DNA of 40,320 bases from Planctomycetia bacterium (GTDB lineage: Bacteria > Planctomycetota > Phycisphaerae > Phycisphaerales > SM1A02). Positions 25,098-33,601 of this stretch are shown here, piece after piece. The notes under the pieces were generated by a model. It was not told the DNA's origin and ran no database searches. It worked only from the letters and a program-made list of their open reading frames with translations. Numbering within the stretch: position 1 is the first letter of the stretch; every line of letters starts with the position of its first letter. A program made the translations under genes and the position numbers. The stretch spans positions 1 through 40,320 of the forward strand of contig SYAC01000016.1 in NCBI GenBank assembly GCA_005787685.1, in the 5' to 3' direction.

Positions 25098-25441
25098 TGG
25101 AGCCGAGGGGAGTTGAACCCCTGTGCCGAAACGCCCTGACAAGGGCCTCTACGCGCGTAGTCAACTCTTTGATTTCGGATCACCTTCGGCTGTTGACCGC
25201 TTGGGATGACCCTATGCATACAAAGTGTCGCGGGAAACCGCATGCAAGAGTTCCGCCGCCAGCCCGATTTTTTTTGGATGACGCTCCATCGGGCGTCAAG
25301 CGTCATCCATGCAGCCTAATTAGGCTGCGAGTGCGTACTGCGTATTGGCAGACGTCTTTTTGCATACTTTTTACGTGGCCAGCATGCTCCACGGCGCGCC
25401 ACCAATGCCTGGAATCGCTCGGTCGATACCGGTACGGCCCC
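25098..25441 (-). ncRNA. ssrA: Transfer-messenger RNA (tmRNA)
   Basis: 344 nt. The tRNA-like ends pair: 5' GGGGCCG (25435-25441) with 3' CGGCTCC (25099-25105) with one G-U pair, discriminator A at 25098, and no encoded CCA. The T-arm is AGGGG-TTCAACT-CCCCT. Near the 5' end ATCGACCG and the internal CACGTAAAAAG match conserved tmRNA positions. The tag frame on the minus strand (25349 down to 25320) reads GCC AAT ACG CAG TAC GCA CTC GCA GCC TAA, giving ANTQYALAA, with the usual YALAA end. This nine-residue tag is one shorter than E. coli ANDENYALAA. With SmpB (not in the window) it rescues stalled ribosomes and marks the products for ClpXP-type proteolysis. The resume codon is inferred by alignment to the E. 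coli context. Plus-strand open frames here are spurious. Confidence 0.95.
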
Positions 25442-25470
25442 GTGCAAACAGTTCCAAACCACAAGTCCCA

Positions 25471-25500
25471 AGTGTAGCCACGCACCTGCTGAAATTGAAA
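25471..25500 (-). promoter_or_regulatory. Possible ssrA promoter
   Basis: On the minus strand TTTCAA (25495-25500) and TACACT (25471-25476) are 18 nt apart and would start transcription roughly 22 nt before the mature tmRNA 5' end. Both hexamers match sigma-70 consensus only partly. The rest of the 234-nt region between ssrA and sthA holds no gene or further structure that I can support. Confidence 0.25.
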
Positions 25501-25675
25501 GTAACTTCACACATCTTTTGGCGTGAATTCCAAGCGCACGCGTTTGGTTTGCACATTATCCAAATACATTGGTTGATTTCGCATTTCGCGGATCAATCAA
25601 CATCCACGGTTGCCGCAGCCAAATTCGCCGCTTCGATGCAAATCTAAATTGATACTCCGCGAAACCAGCGCTTGA

Positions 25676-27100
25676 TTATTTTGTCGCGGCTTCGGCGTCC
25701 ACGGCGCGGAACCTATTCAAAGCGTTCAGCGCCGCAACTTTGTAGCACTCGGCGAATGTTGGATAGTTGAACACCGTGTTCACAAAATAATCCAAGCCAC
25801 CTCCTAAAGCCAACACCGCCTGGCCAATATGCACAATTTCCGTGGCTTGGCTTCCAATGCAATGCACGCCCAAAAGTTTGCGCGAGTCGCGATGAAAAAT
25901 TAGTTTCAGAACGCCTTGGTCGTCACCGCGAATTTGTCCGCGTGCGCTTTCGGAATAACGCGCCACACCAATTTCATACGGGATCAACTCCTTGGTCAAT
26001 TCCTGCTCGGTGGATCCCACCATGCTCAACTCGGGTACCGCGTAAATACCATACGGCCAGTATTTGGGAATAGCCTCATGTGGCAAACCAAACATGTCGC
26101 ACGCGGCAATACGTCCTTGCTCATAACTAGTGGCAGCCAAGCCAGGCGCGCCAATCACGTCGCCCGCCGCGTAGATATTTGGAACCGTAGTGCGGTAGCG
26201 CTCATCTACTTTAATTCTTCCACGCTCATCCGCACCAAGCCCCACCGCTTGCAAATCCAAACCCTCAATGTTGCCTTGGCGACCCGCGCTGGCCAACACA
26301 ACATCGGTCACAATCACCTTGCCACTGTTCATCTCAATGGTCACCGCGGGCTTGGGTCCAACCGAGCGGCTGACGCTGGCCACCTCCTCATTCAAGCGGA
26401 AAGTCACGCCTTTTTTACGCATTTGGTGCACAAGTTCATCCACCAATTCCGTCTCCATGAATGCGATTGGTCGATCCACTTTGTCAAGCACGGTCACTTG
26501 CACGCCAATCTGCGCGAACATGCTGGCGTACTCAATGCCAATCACGCCCGCCCCAATCACAACCAAGCTGCGCGGAATTTTTGGCAGCGACAAAATAGTG
26601 TCGCTGGTGAATATGCATTCCATGTCCGGAATCATCTTCACGGGCATGGCCGCGCGGCTGCCTGTTGCAATAAGCACAAACGACGTGGACAATGTGCGAT
26701 TCATGTCCAGGCCTTCAACTTGAATTTGATTGGGCGTGACCAACCGAGCAAGACCCGTAATAATTTCAATGTCATTGCGGGTAAATTGATCATCCACAAC
26801 TTCGCTTTCGCGCACCACCACCATGTTGACGCGGCTCAGTAACGCCTCCATGGTTGGCCGCACGGGTCGCGCACCTAAGGCATGCATGCTTAGCGTTATG
26901 CTGCGACGAGTGAGACTGCGCACGGCCTCGCGAAATGTTTTGCTAGGAATAGTTCCAGAATGAATGCACGCGCCGCCAATACCCGCGCTCTTTTCAACCA
27001 CGCACACCCGCTTGCCAAGTTTGGAGGCCTGAACCGCGGCGCGCTGCCCCGCTGGTCCACTACCAACCACCACCAAGTCATATTCATACATTTCTGACAT
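25676..27100 (-). CDS. sthA: Si-specific NAD(P)+ transhydrogenase (soluble)
   Basis: 474 residues, close to E. coli SthA (466). It moves hydride between NADPH and NAD+ in the cytoplasm. The FAD site is VVVGSGPAGQRAA (11-23). The active-site stretch reads GGACIHSGTIPSK, with a single Cys45 where lipoamide dehydrogenase and glutathione reductase have a CxxxxC disulfide; His47 follows, the SthA hallmark. The NAD(P) site is VVIGAGVIGIEYASMF (about 185), followed by YAAGDVIGAPGLA and the dimer-interface HCIGSQATEIVHIG and NTVFNYPTFAE. The gene lies 102 nt downstream of serC on the same strand and may use its own promoter; a TATTCT lies 10 nt before the ATG. Confidence 0.93.
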   Translation of the reverse strand: MSEMYEYDLVVVGSGPAGQRAAVQASKLGKRVCVVEKSAGIGGACIHSGTIPSKTFREAVRSLTRRSITLSMHALGARPVRPTMEALLSRVNMVVVRESEVVDDQFTRNDIEIITGLARLVTPNQIQVEGLDMNRTLSTSFVLIATGSRAAMPVKMIPDMECIFTSDTILSLPKIPRSLVVIGAGVIGIEYASMFAQIGVQVTVLDKVDRPIAFMETELVDELVHQMRKKGVTFRLNEEVASVSRSVGPKPAVTIEMNSGKVIVTDVVLASAGRQGNIEGLDLQAVGLGADERGRIKVDERYRTTVPNIYAAGDVIGAPGLAATSYEQGRIAACDMFGLPHEAIPKYWPYGIYAVPELSMVGSTEQELTKELIPYEIGVARYSESARGQIRGDDQGVLKLIFHRDSRKLLGVHCIGSQATEIVHIGQAVLALGGGLDYFVNTVFNYPTFAECYKVAALNALNRFRAVDAEAATK

Positions 27101-27202
27101 AAGCGAATTGAGAATAGCTGCAAAGAGCGCTTTATTTGTGTGGCGAACAACTCATTTGGTGAACTTTTTGTAAAGTTGCTTTCACTTCATTTATTCATCT
27201 TT

Positions 27203-28345
27203 TCAGCCATTTCGTCGGGCAAAATCACGCAATACCTCGGCCAAAACCCTGGCACCCTCCACAGGCATGGCGTTGTACATGCTGGCGCGCATTCCACCAG
27301 TGGCTTTGTGTCCGGCCAATGCGGCAAGCCCCGCGTTGGCGGCCTCTTTGAAGAACAGCGCCTCATGCTTTGGATTGGCAGCGTGAAAAAGAATGTTCAC
27401 AAAACTCTGGGACTCCGGCTCCGCATTGGCTTTCCAAAAGCCATTCGATTCGCGAATGGCCGCCAACACCAAATCACTACGCGTCTTGGCGCGTCGTTGC
27501 ATTTCCACAAGGCCGCCTTGGCGAAGAATCCATTGGCACATCACGCCGACCGCGTGCATGCCAAATGTTGGCGGCGTATTCAGGCGGCTCTCCGCTTTGG
27601 CGTGCTCGTCGTAGCGCAACATACTTGGCAACTTGCGTACGGGCGGCTTTAACAAGTCGCGACGAATCACGATTATGGTCATTCCAGATGGTCCAAGATT
27701 TTTCTGCCCCGAGGCGTACAAAAATGAGCAGCCCTTCAAGTCCAGTGGCTCCGCGTAAATATCGCTGCTGGCGTCGCGCGCTAACCACGCTCCCGCGGCT
27801 GGTTGCGGTGGTGCAACCCAACGGGTTCCCCACACGGTGTTGTTGGAGCAATAATGCAAATAGGTCGATCCCGGCGTGGTCTTCAACTCGCCCGCGCGCG
27901 GCGTGCGTCGATATCCAAAATCGGCACCCTTCCAAATTTCATTTATTTTCCCCACTTCTTTACCATCCGCAATGGCCTTGCTGGTCCACACCCCGGTGTC
28001 TGGGTAATCCGCGCTCGCGCCGTCGGCCAGAAAATTAAGCGGCAACATTCCAAATTGCTGCGTGGCGCCCGCAGGTAGGAACAACACAGCGTAGTCCTGT
28101 GAAATATTTCCAACTTTACGAAACGCATCTTCGCTCTCCTGCAAGATCTTCTCGAATAATTCACCGCGGTGGGAAATTTCCAGAATGCCCGCGCCGCCTC
28201 CGCGCATGTCAAGCAAGTCGGTTTGCAACTGCTCAATCACTTCTAGCGGCATGGTGGCCGGACCAGCAGAGAAATTAAAAACGCGGCCACTGGCCATGGG
28301 CCGAACCGCACTTGCGTTGATATTGGCTTGCGTGGCGTGGCTCAT
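27203..28345 (-). CDS. serC: Phosphoserine aminotransferase
   Basis: 380 residues. It converts 3-phosphohydroxypyruvate and glutamate to phosphoserine with PLP; the same enzyme can serve pyridoxal phosphate synthesis with PdxJ, which is also in this window. Motifs: FNFSAGPATMPLEV (about 23-36), EISHRG near 56, PAGATQQFGM (91-100) and the PLP Lys215 in YASGQKNLGPSG. A 20-residue N-terminal extension precedes the usual FNFSAGP start; the first ATG is kept because it overlaps the serA stop as ATGA (28342-28345). It is the third gene of DUF1015-serA-serC. Confidence 0.95.
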   Translation of the reverse strand: MSHATQANINASAVRPMASGRVFNFSAGPATMPLEVIEQLQTDLLDMRGGGAGILEISHRGELFEKILQESEDAFRKVGNISQDYAVLFLPAGATQQFGMLPLNFLADGASADYPDTGVWTSKAIADGKEVGKINEIWKGADFGYRRTPRAGELKTTPGSTYLHYCSNNTVWGTRWVAPPQPAAGAWLARDASSDIYAEPLDLKGCSFLYASGQKNLGPSGMTIIVIRRDLLKPPVRKLPSMLRYDEHAKAESRLNTPPTFGMHAVGVMCQWILRQGGLVEMQRRAKTRSDLVLAAIRESNGFWKANAEPESQSFVNILFHAANPKHEALFFKEAANAGLAALAGHKATGGMRASMYNAMPVEGARVLAEVLRDFARRNG

Positions 28346-29610
28346 GATTTCCTCATTATAGATGTGATGCTTGCGCTCAACACATTGGCGTTGCGAAGTA
28401 TGGTGTTCATTTGCTCCTGGGTCGGTGTTTGATTCAGATGTATGCGCGCCAATGCGGCCTCACCACCCTCGTAAATAATATTTTCCATTTCCTCGGCGTT
28501 GATTCCAGCCTGACCCAATGTGTAGAACACATGCGCAAGCACGCCTGGACGATTCAAATGCCGCACTGATAACAGCGTGGTTGCAGGAGTGGAACGCGCG
28601 CGATTCACGCAATTTGGGGCGGAACCGCTCTCTAGCCATTCGCGAATCACGCGCACGGTTTCTGCGGTGACGGCGTGCGCCGCCTGCGTGGTGGACGCGC
28701 CCACATGAAAGGTTCCATACACGCCCGGAACCTTGACAATGGCCTCCTCAAATTTCGCATCGTCAGTGTCCGGCTCATGCGCGAACACATCCAAACCCGC
28801 TCGAATGCCACGGCCACGAACCGCCGCCGCCAACGCCCCCTCGTCCACAACGCGCCCACTAGAAGTGTTCACAAAAATGGAATTTGGTTTCATGGCGTTC
28901 AAAAACTTTTCGCCAATCAATAAGTCAGTCTCCTCATGGACCGCCAGACTGACGCTGACCACATCAGCCAACTTGGCCAAGTTGACAATGTTGGCGCAAA
29001 AGTGCACACCCGCAGCGTCGGCTTTATCCTCGGTGAGTTGACGGCTCCACGCTACCACGCTCATGCCAAATGACTTGGCGCGCCGTGCTATTTCCATTCC
29101 AACTTGTCCCAAACCAATAACGCCAAGCGTGCGCCCATGTAAACCCGCGGCCTGCAAAAATTCTTTGCGCTTCCACTGGCCAGCACGCATTTCTATCACT
29201 TGATCGGGCAGGCGACGATCACACGCAAGAATGTGCGCCCACGCCAACTCCGCCACCGCGTTGGCGTTTCGACCAGGGCAATTGGCCACAAACACGCCAC
29301 GGCGACTTGCCGCGCCAATATCTATTTCATCCACGCCCGCGCCAGCCTGCACCACCAAAGCAAGTTTGGGGCTGGCCTCCACGGCGGCTTCATTCACGGC
29401 GGTTTCACGCACCACCAATACCTCGGCTTGTGTCTGAGCAAGTCGCTTGGCCAAATCTTTGCAGGCCAAATCCGGCTCGTACATCACTTCGCAACCCAAA
29501 TCTTGAATGGCTTGAACACCGTTCCCGCTAATAGTGTCGGCAACCAAGACTTTGACGGTCGTTCTTGGAACGGAATTTGGATTGGTACTTGATTTTGAAA
29601 AAACGGTCAT
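28342..29610 (-). CDS. serA: D-3-phosphoglycerate dehydrogenase with ACT domain
   Basis: 422 residues. It oxidises 3-phosphoglycerate with NAD+ in the first step of serine synthesis. Motifs are VVQAGAGVDEID (about 86-97), CPGRNANAVAELAW, the Rossmann GLGQVG (166-171), TSSGRVVDEGAL with the substrate Arg region, and the catalytic His in FHVGASTTQAA near 302. Residues about 345-422 form an ACT domain, here probably for serine feedback, joined directly without the extra intervening domain of the long type. It follows the DUF1015 gene by 21 nt and has TATACT exactly 6 nt before its ATG, so it may have a second, leaderless start inside the operon. Confidence 0.95.
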   Translation of the reverse strand: MTVFSKSSTNPNSVPRTTVKVLVADTISGNGVQAIQDLGCEVMYEPDLACKDLAKRLAQTQAEVLVVRETAVNEAAVEASPKLALVVQAGAGVDEIDIGAASRRGVFVANCPGRNANAVAELAWAHILACDRRLPDQVIEMRAGQWKRKEFLQAAGLHGRTLGVIGLGQVGMEIARRAKSFGMSVVAWSRQLTEDKADAAGVHFCANIVNLAKLADVVSVSLAVHEETDLLIGEKFLNAMKPNSIFVNTSSGRVVDEGALAAAVRGRGIRAGLDVFAHEPDTDDAKFEEAIVKVPGVYGTFHVGASTTQAAHAVTAETVRVIREWLESGSAPNCVNRARSTPATTLLSVRHLNRPGVLAHVFYTLGQAGINAEEMENIIYEGGEAALARIHLNQTPTQEQMNTILRNANVLSASITSIMRKS

Positions 29611-29616
29611 AATTTA

Positions 29617-29622
29617 AGTATA
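29617..29622 (-). promoter_or_regulatory. TATACT box 6 nt upstream of serA
   Basis: TATACT, five of six matches to the -10 consensus, is followed by TAAATT and the serA ATG. It lies in the 21-nt gap after the DUF1015 gene. There is no Shine-Dalgarno sequence, so a leaderless internal promoter for serA-serC is plausible. Confidence 0.45.
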
Positions 29623-29631
29623 TCTCAGCGC

Positions 29632-30864
29632 TTAGCCAATTGATTGAATAAACAGTCCGCTTGGAATGGCTGGACTGAACGTTAGGGCGTGATGTGGAAT
29701 ATTATCACGACCCGATGCCTTGGAAAGTGCATTGGCTCGGGCAATTTCAAGCAGGTCATCCATGGATGGAATTGCAAATACAAATGCGGCCTGTGCCTCG
29801 CCTGAATCCACAAATTGAGTCAATTGCTCCAAACGAATCACCGAATTCATGCTGTGAATTTCCGTTTTGTGGGTGGATTCGCAGACCTTGATCCAAGGAT
29901 TGATGATGGTTCGTTCAACCCGGGTGCGATCCCAATTCCCCACCAGCGATACGTCAGGCTTGATGGGGGGAAGGCGTCTTCGCGTCCAAGATCCACCTCC
30001 CGTGGCTGCAGTCTGGTTTGGCGAATTGCATACGGCAATGTATGTGTCAAAAAATCCGGCTGGTGGATCGCCACCATTGTCAGGAATTTGCGCCGCGGCG
30101 GAATCTTGAAATTCTCGCAAACTTTCTGCAAGCAAAGCCGGCTGTCCTCCTGTAACTAAAATGCGGGATGCACGCACAATGACGCGCCCAATGTGCGTCA
30201 GAGCCACGGCGCGCAACATGGTTGCAGTGTTGCCCGCGTGCGTGGCGTGCGCGAACATTTCATCGCCACTTAAATTCACCAACGTATTGACTTGCGCCAC
30301 CAGCTCCGCGGCGCGCGCCGTGTCTGTGCAACTCCATACCGTATGCGTGGCGCCATCTTTGCCTACAAAGTGGGCTAATGGCCGCTCATTGGTGACACTG
30401 TGAATAAAATCAGATAACTCCTCATGCTGTTCATAAGCCAGCACCGGTATTTCAGCGTGCGCCATCAACGCCTCGTCGCGCAGCCATGTTTGTCGTTCCG
30501 CCTCGTCATCAGATTTTTGAAATCGTAACAAGGATGAAAAAATAGTTGCGGACATTTCCATGGCGGCGATCAAGGCCAAGTTTTTTTTACCCATGCGCGC
30601 CTGTCTATAAACATACATCTGTGGTTGCGCATCTTGACAAATCCACTTTTCACTTTTCATGCGCTCAAATAGGCGAGTCCCGGCTTCGGGCTCAGATAGT
30701 ATTTTGCGCACGTCCGCTCGAACAACTTGCAACCATGAGTTGGGAAATGCCTCCACCTTACTGGCGGCTTCTTGCAGCGATAAACGCATCCCGGGCTCGC
30801 AAGAAATCTCGGCGCTCTTGGCTGCAATGGGGCGAAACGCTGCAAATGGATGAATCCTAAACAT
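29632..30864 (-). CDS. DUF1015-family protein in the serine operon
   Basis: 410 residues. The N-terminal RIHPFAAFRP and the internal YVYRQ (about residues 84-88) with a WICQDAQPQMY lead-in are typical DUF1015 landmarks. The later segments AEIPVLAYEQHEE, HFVGKDGATHTVW and DEMFAHATHAGNTATML also fit a complete member. No signal peptide or membrane segment is seen, so it is cytoplasmic. The biochemical function of the family is unknown; members often sit beside serA/serC, as here, which suggests a role tied to serine metabolism. A ribosome binding site AAAGGAAT lies 8 nt before the ATG and forms one arm of a palindrome. It heads the DUF1015-serA-serC set. Confidence 0.85.
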   Translation of the reverse strand: MFRIHPFAAFRPIAAKSAEISCEPGMRLSLQEAASKVEAFPNSWLQVVRADVRKILSEPEAGTRLFERMKSEKWICQDAQPQMYVYRQARMGKKNLALIAAMEMSATIFSSLLRFQKSDDEAERQTWLRDEALMAHAEIPVLAYEQHEELSDFIHSVTNERPLAHFVGKDGATHTVWSCTDTARAAELVAQVNTLVNLSGDEMFAHATHAGNTATMLRAVALTHIGRVIVRASRILVTGGQPALLAESLREFQDSAAAQIPDNGGDPPAGFFDTYIAVCNSPNQTAATGGGSWTRRRLPPIKPDVSLVGNWDRTRVERTIINPWIKVCESTHKTEIHSMNSVIRLEQLTQFVDSGEAQAAFVFAIPSMDDLLEIARANALSKASGRDNIPHHALTFSPAIPSGLFIQSIG

Positions 30865-30872
30865 TACGGTTG

Positions 30873-30890
30873 ATTCCTTTCAAAAGGAAT
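30873..30890. promoter_or_regulatory. 18-bp palindrome covering the DUF1015 ribosome binding site
   Basis: ATTCCTTT (30873-30880), centre CA and AAAGGAAT (30883-30890) form a perfect 8-bp inverted repeat. The minus-strand copy of the near arm is the Shine-Dalgarno sequence of the DUF1015 gene, so a hairpin or a bound repressor would mask translation or transcription of the serine operon. The rest of the 199-nt divergent region toward the HD-GYP gene is AT-rich with no certain promoter. Confidence 0.45.
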
Positions 30891-31063
30891 AAAGCTCATT
30901 AAAAACCTATTTTATGCCTAAAAATGAGGTCTGGTTCTGTCTATGCGGTCAAAGAGTTCCAAAATAGCAATAAGAAGTATAAGAACTTTCATTTGATTGC
31001 CGACCTGAAGATTGGCTCCCATGTGGAAGTCCATTACGACTGAAAACTTCAAAGAGGAACGAC

Positions 31064-32167
31064 ATGAGGCTTCAATCACACAATAAATTTTCCAACACGC
31101 CGGATGCGCCTATTGAACATTCTGCCGAGTTGGGGCTCGCTACAGAACCCCTTGATCGCATTGCCTCTCGTTTACGAAAGTCAAGTCTGATCTGGGGTCA
31201 AGCCGAACCAAATAGCCTACGATTTTCAAACACCACTGAATGGTTGAAGAGTTTGGTTGCCGACAGTTCTTGGATGCGCCACTCGATTCAACAAGTGGTC
31301 GCCCAGTGGGAAGCCACCATACATTGCGCCATGGCCGTGGAAGCAATTTCTGGCTGCTGGGTTCTTCCAGCGGGAAAAAGTATGGGTACAAATGGAGTGT
31401 CACGCGGATTTGCCGTTGCCATTACCAAGGATATTCTTGGCGCGCTTGGTTCCTTGCGAGCGCTTTGCCAGTCCGCGAATGTTGATTTTGAATTAACGCG
31501 TGACCTGTTGCGGGATGAACCCGCCATTGAGTGCCCAGATATTCCCCGCCTATGCACCCTGGTATCCCTGATTCACCCTGTGCAATTGTGTGTTGCAACC
31601 GTACCTCCAACCGTGGAGGCACTGCTGCGTGCGATTGAAACCACCGATGGAACAATTCGTGAACACAGCGAACGAACTTCAATTCTTGCAAGTCGTCTGG
31701 CCAACGCGTGCAGCCTTTCTTCGACGGAACAGGAAACAGCGCGCTTGGCCGGGCTTCTGCATGATGTGGGTAAGATGCGTATTCCAAGGGAAATCCTACA
31801 AAAACCGGGAGCGTTGACCGCGCAGGAACGCGTGCTTGTGAACATGCATCCCGAAATGGGACAACAACTTGTGTCTGGTCTCTATGGACTTGAGAGCACC
31901 GAGCCAGCAGTTCTATGGCATCACGAACGATGGGATGGCGCTGGCTATCCCGATAGAATTTCCGGTCAGAACATTCCGGTGGTGGCAAGAATTATGTCGG
32001 TGGTGGATAGCTTTGACGCCATGCGGCGCAATCGTCCCTACCGTAAAAGCATGAGCATTGAAGCCTCTTTGCAAGAAGTCCGCGATGGTGCTGGCCATCA
32101 ATTTGATCCAAAGATCGCCAACACGTTCATTAGATTAATCACCAGCGAACCCAGTCTTGCCGCGTAA
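31064..32167 (+). CDS. HD-GYP domain protein (probable c-di-GMP phosphodiesterase)
   Basis: 367 residues. The C-terminal half is a complete HD-GYP domain: REHSERT (His201), LLHDVGKMRIP (His233, Asp234, Lys237), NMHPEMG (His262), HHERWDGAGYPD (His286/287 with GYP at 294-296) and DSFDAMRRNRPYR. All metal ligands are present, so hydrolysis of c-di-GMP is expected. Residues 1-190 are not a recognised receiver, PAS or GAF domain by eye and have no membrane segment, so this is a cytoplasmic enzyme with an unidentified sensory part. AGAGGAA lies 5 nt before the ATG, a good ribosome binding site. It is divergent from the serine operon; the small sigma-like gene follows 63 nt later. Confidence 0.88.
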   Translation: MRLQSHNKFSNTPDAPIEHSAELGLATEPLDRIASRLRKSSLIWGQAEPNSLRFSNTTEWLKSLVADSSWMRHSIQQVVAQWEATIHCAMAVEAISGCWVLPAGKSMGTNGVSRGFAVAITKDILGALGSLRALCQSANVDFELTRDLLRDEPAIECPDIPRLCTLVSLIHPVQLCVATVPPTVEALLRAIETTDGTIREHSERTSILASRLANACSLSSTEQETARLAGLLHDVGKMRIPREILQKPGALTAQERVLVNMHPEMGQQLVSGLYGLESTEPAVLWHHERWDGAGYPDRISGQNIPVVARIMSVVDSFDAMRRNRPYRKSMSIEASLQEVRDGAGHQFDPKIANTFIRLITSEPSLAA

Positions 32168-32230
32168 AAGAAATAAAGAAATATGTTTTCACCCCTTGCG
32201 TGATGCTTGGCGCCGTGTCATACTTGACGC

Positions 32231-32485
32231 ATGAACTATGAGGCCAAGGAAGGCTTCGCTGGTACAGACGCCGCAGAGCATAAGTACAAGACTCTGAAAA
32301 TGGCGATAAGTTCACTCGCTCCATTTGATAGACAGGTGTTGCAACTTCGCTGGGCCGATGATTTGTCACGGCATGAAACAGCTGCTGTTCTTCATCGTGA
32401 GCCCGCTTCCGTGTTGGCCGCTGAAAATAGGTTGCGCTCTTGGATGCGCCAACAAATTAGGTCCGCCCAACTGACTTTGGTTTGA
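32231..32485 (+). CDS. Small sigma-70 region 4-like helix-turn-helix protein
   Basis: 84 residues. ISSLAPFDRQVLQLRWADDLSRHETAAVLH followed by a recognition-helix-like segment with R-L-R-S-W resembles sigma-70 region 4 / RNA polymerase sigma factor C-terminal domains, where the motif binds the -35 element or a LuxR-type site. There is no region 2, so it cannot be a complete sigma factor; it may be an anti- or co-regulator or a fragment retained as a small DNA-binding protein. The ATG has no Shine-Dalgarno sequence, but CATACT is 6 nt upstream with TTGCGT 17 nt before that. It is 63 nt downstream of the HD-GYP gene, possibly functionally linked. The identification is by motif only. Confidence 0.55.
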   Translation: MNYEAKEGFAGTDAAEHKYKTLKMAISSLAPFDRQVLQLRWADDLSRHETAAVLHREPASVLAAENRLRSWMRQQIRSAQLTLV

Positions 32486-32522
32486 CTTCCCCCATTTTTT
32501 GAATTGATCCTCAGGGCAAGGT

Positions 32523-32553
32523 CCACGCATGGCGCGTGGTCATGTTGACATGA
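32523..32553. terminator. Two stem-loops in a convergent gap
   Basis: CCACGC/GCGTGG (32523-32539, loop ATGGC) is followed by the perfect stem TCATGT/ACATGA (32540-32553, loop TG), which ends next to the stop codon of the secreted protein on the other strand. The position suggests termination from both sides, but there is no T-run. Confidence 0.35.
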
Positions 32554-33588
32554 TTAATTGCTGAAATTCAAAAGAACAATGGAAATGTCGCCAGAATCAA
32601 CCACTTCATTGAAATCTAAGTCCGTTAGACAACCCGGGCACGGACCAACGTCTAACAGCACCAAACTTACATCTCCCGAATCAACTAAGCCAGAGCAATC
32701 CAAGTCTTCTGCGATGCATGTTGGCAAGGAACGCGCCTTCATGCGCAAGCCAGCCGCATTGGCGAAACCGAGTTGCACAAACGTATTTTCTTTGGAATAG
32801 AACGCGGGAAAGTTGCCAGATTGTTGCGCCACAAAGGTCAGGCTGCTGAGCGAGAAAAATGTTCGTCCCGCCTCAAGCCCCTCGCGCAAATAATTTTGAA
32901 TATTGATGTCCGACACATTGACTTGAAATGTCATAACGCTGTCCTGCGCAATCAGTTGCCCCGCGGCCAGCCCCGCAACTTTTCCAACCGCGAACACATT
33001 TGGTTGAAATCCTTCGCGCGGATGATTGGAGATGTCCACCAAATTGTTCGCATTGTCAAAGCACGCCGCGTAAGCGTTGCGTACGCCTGGCGACAAGTAA
33101 CTTGCGCCAGGAGCCGCGTATGCGAAATTCTCACCAAATGTTGCCGCGGTGAATCCGCCACGAAATCCGACACCAGCCAACTCAATAGGCTGTCCCGAAT
33201 CTGGGTCATTCATCCGCCGAGGATCCCCCGTGGGTAAAAACATTTGCCACGGATCGGAAGTTGGGTCGTACGCAACAACATAATTGTTAGCAAATGAAAT
33301 GGATACCTCGGCCTCCAAAATTTCATAGGTACCACTTTCCACAGGAACAATGGTTCCAGTGTCAAAAGCCAGCAGAATTTGCCCGTCGCGCGCGTCAAAT
33401 TGCGTTGGATTTTCGCGGTCGCTGCCAAAGGTAGTCATGACGGACCGTGTTCCAGGGGTGCTATTAAAGGGATACATCCAACGATCAAGTGCGGGCTGAT
33501 TAAGTTGAATGTCAATCACATCAGCGAGCGCGTTGGTGGTGTGAACACAAAAAATGACGCAGATAAATAATAAATCTAGGAACTTCAT
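32554..33588 (-). CDS. Secreted protein with C-terminal dockerin-like repeats
   Basis: 344 residues. A signal peptide (hydrophobic residues 4-16, probable cleavage after ALA at about 22) precedes a beta-rich region with no recognised family. The last 50 residues hold two related repeats, DLDCSGLVDSGDVSLVLL and DLDFNEVVDSGDISIVLL, joined by a Cys-rich CPGC linker. They resemble dockerin type I calcium-binding loops (DxDxxGxVDxGDxxxxL) and recur at the C-terminus of the protein cut by the right edge. Calcium binding and a role in surface attachment or secretion are inferred. The gene is divergent from the pseudopilin, with 27 nt between starts. Confidence 0.75.
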   Translation of the reverse strand: MKFLDLLFICVIFCVHTTNALADVIDIQLNQPALDRWMYPFNSTPGTRSVMTTFGSDRENPTQFDARDGQILLAFDTGTIVPVESGTYEILEAEVSISFANNYVVAYDPTSDPWQMFLPTGDPRRMNDPDSGQPIELAGVGFRGGFTAATFGENFAYAAPGASYLSPGVRNAYAACFDNANNLVDISNHPREGFQPNVFAVGKVAGLAAGQLIAQDSVMTFQVNVSDINIQNYLREGLEAGRTFFSLSSLTFVAQQSGNFPAFYSKENTFVQLGFANAAGLRMKARSLPTCIAEDLDCSGLVDSGDVSLVLLDVGPCPGCLTDLDFNEVVDSGDISIVLLNFSN

Positions 33589-33601
33589 GGAACAGTTACC
33601 C

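Noticed and set aside
25345..25647. 100-residue open frame on the plus strand
   Set aside because: It overlaps tmRNA on the other strand and has no recognisable features.
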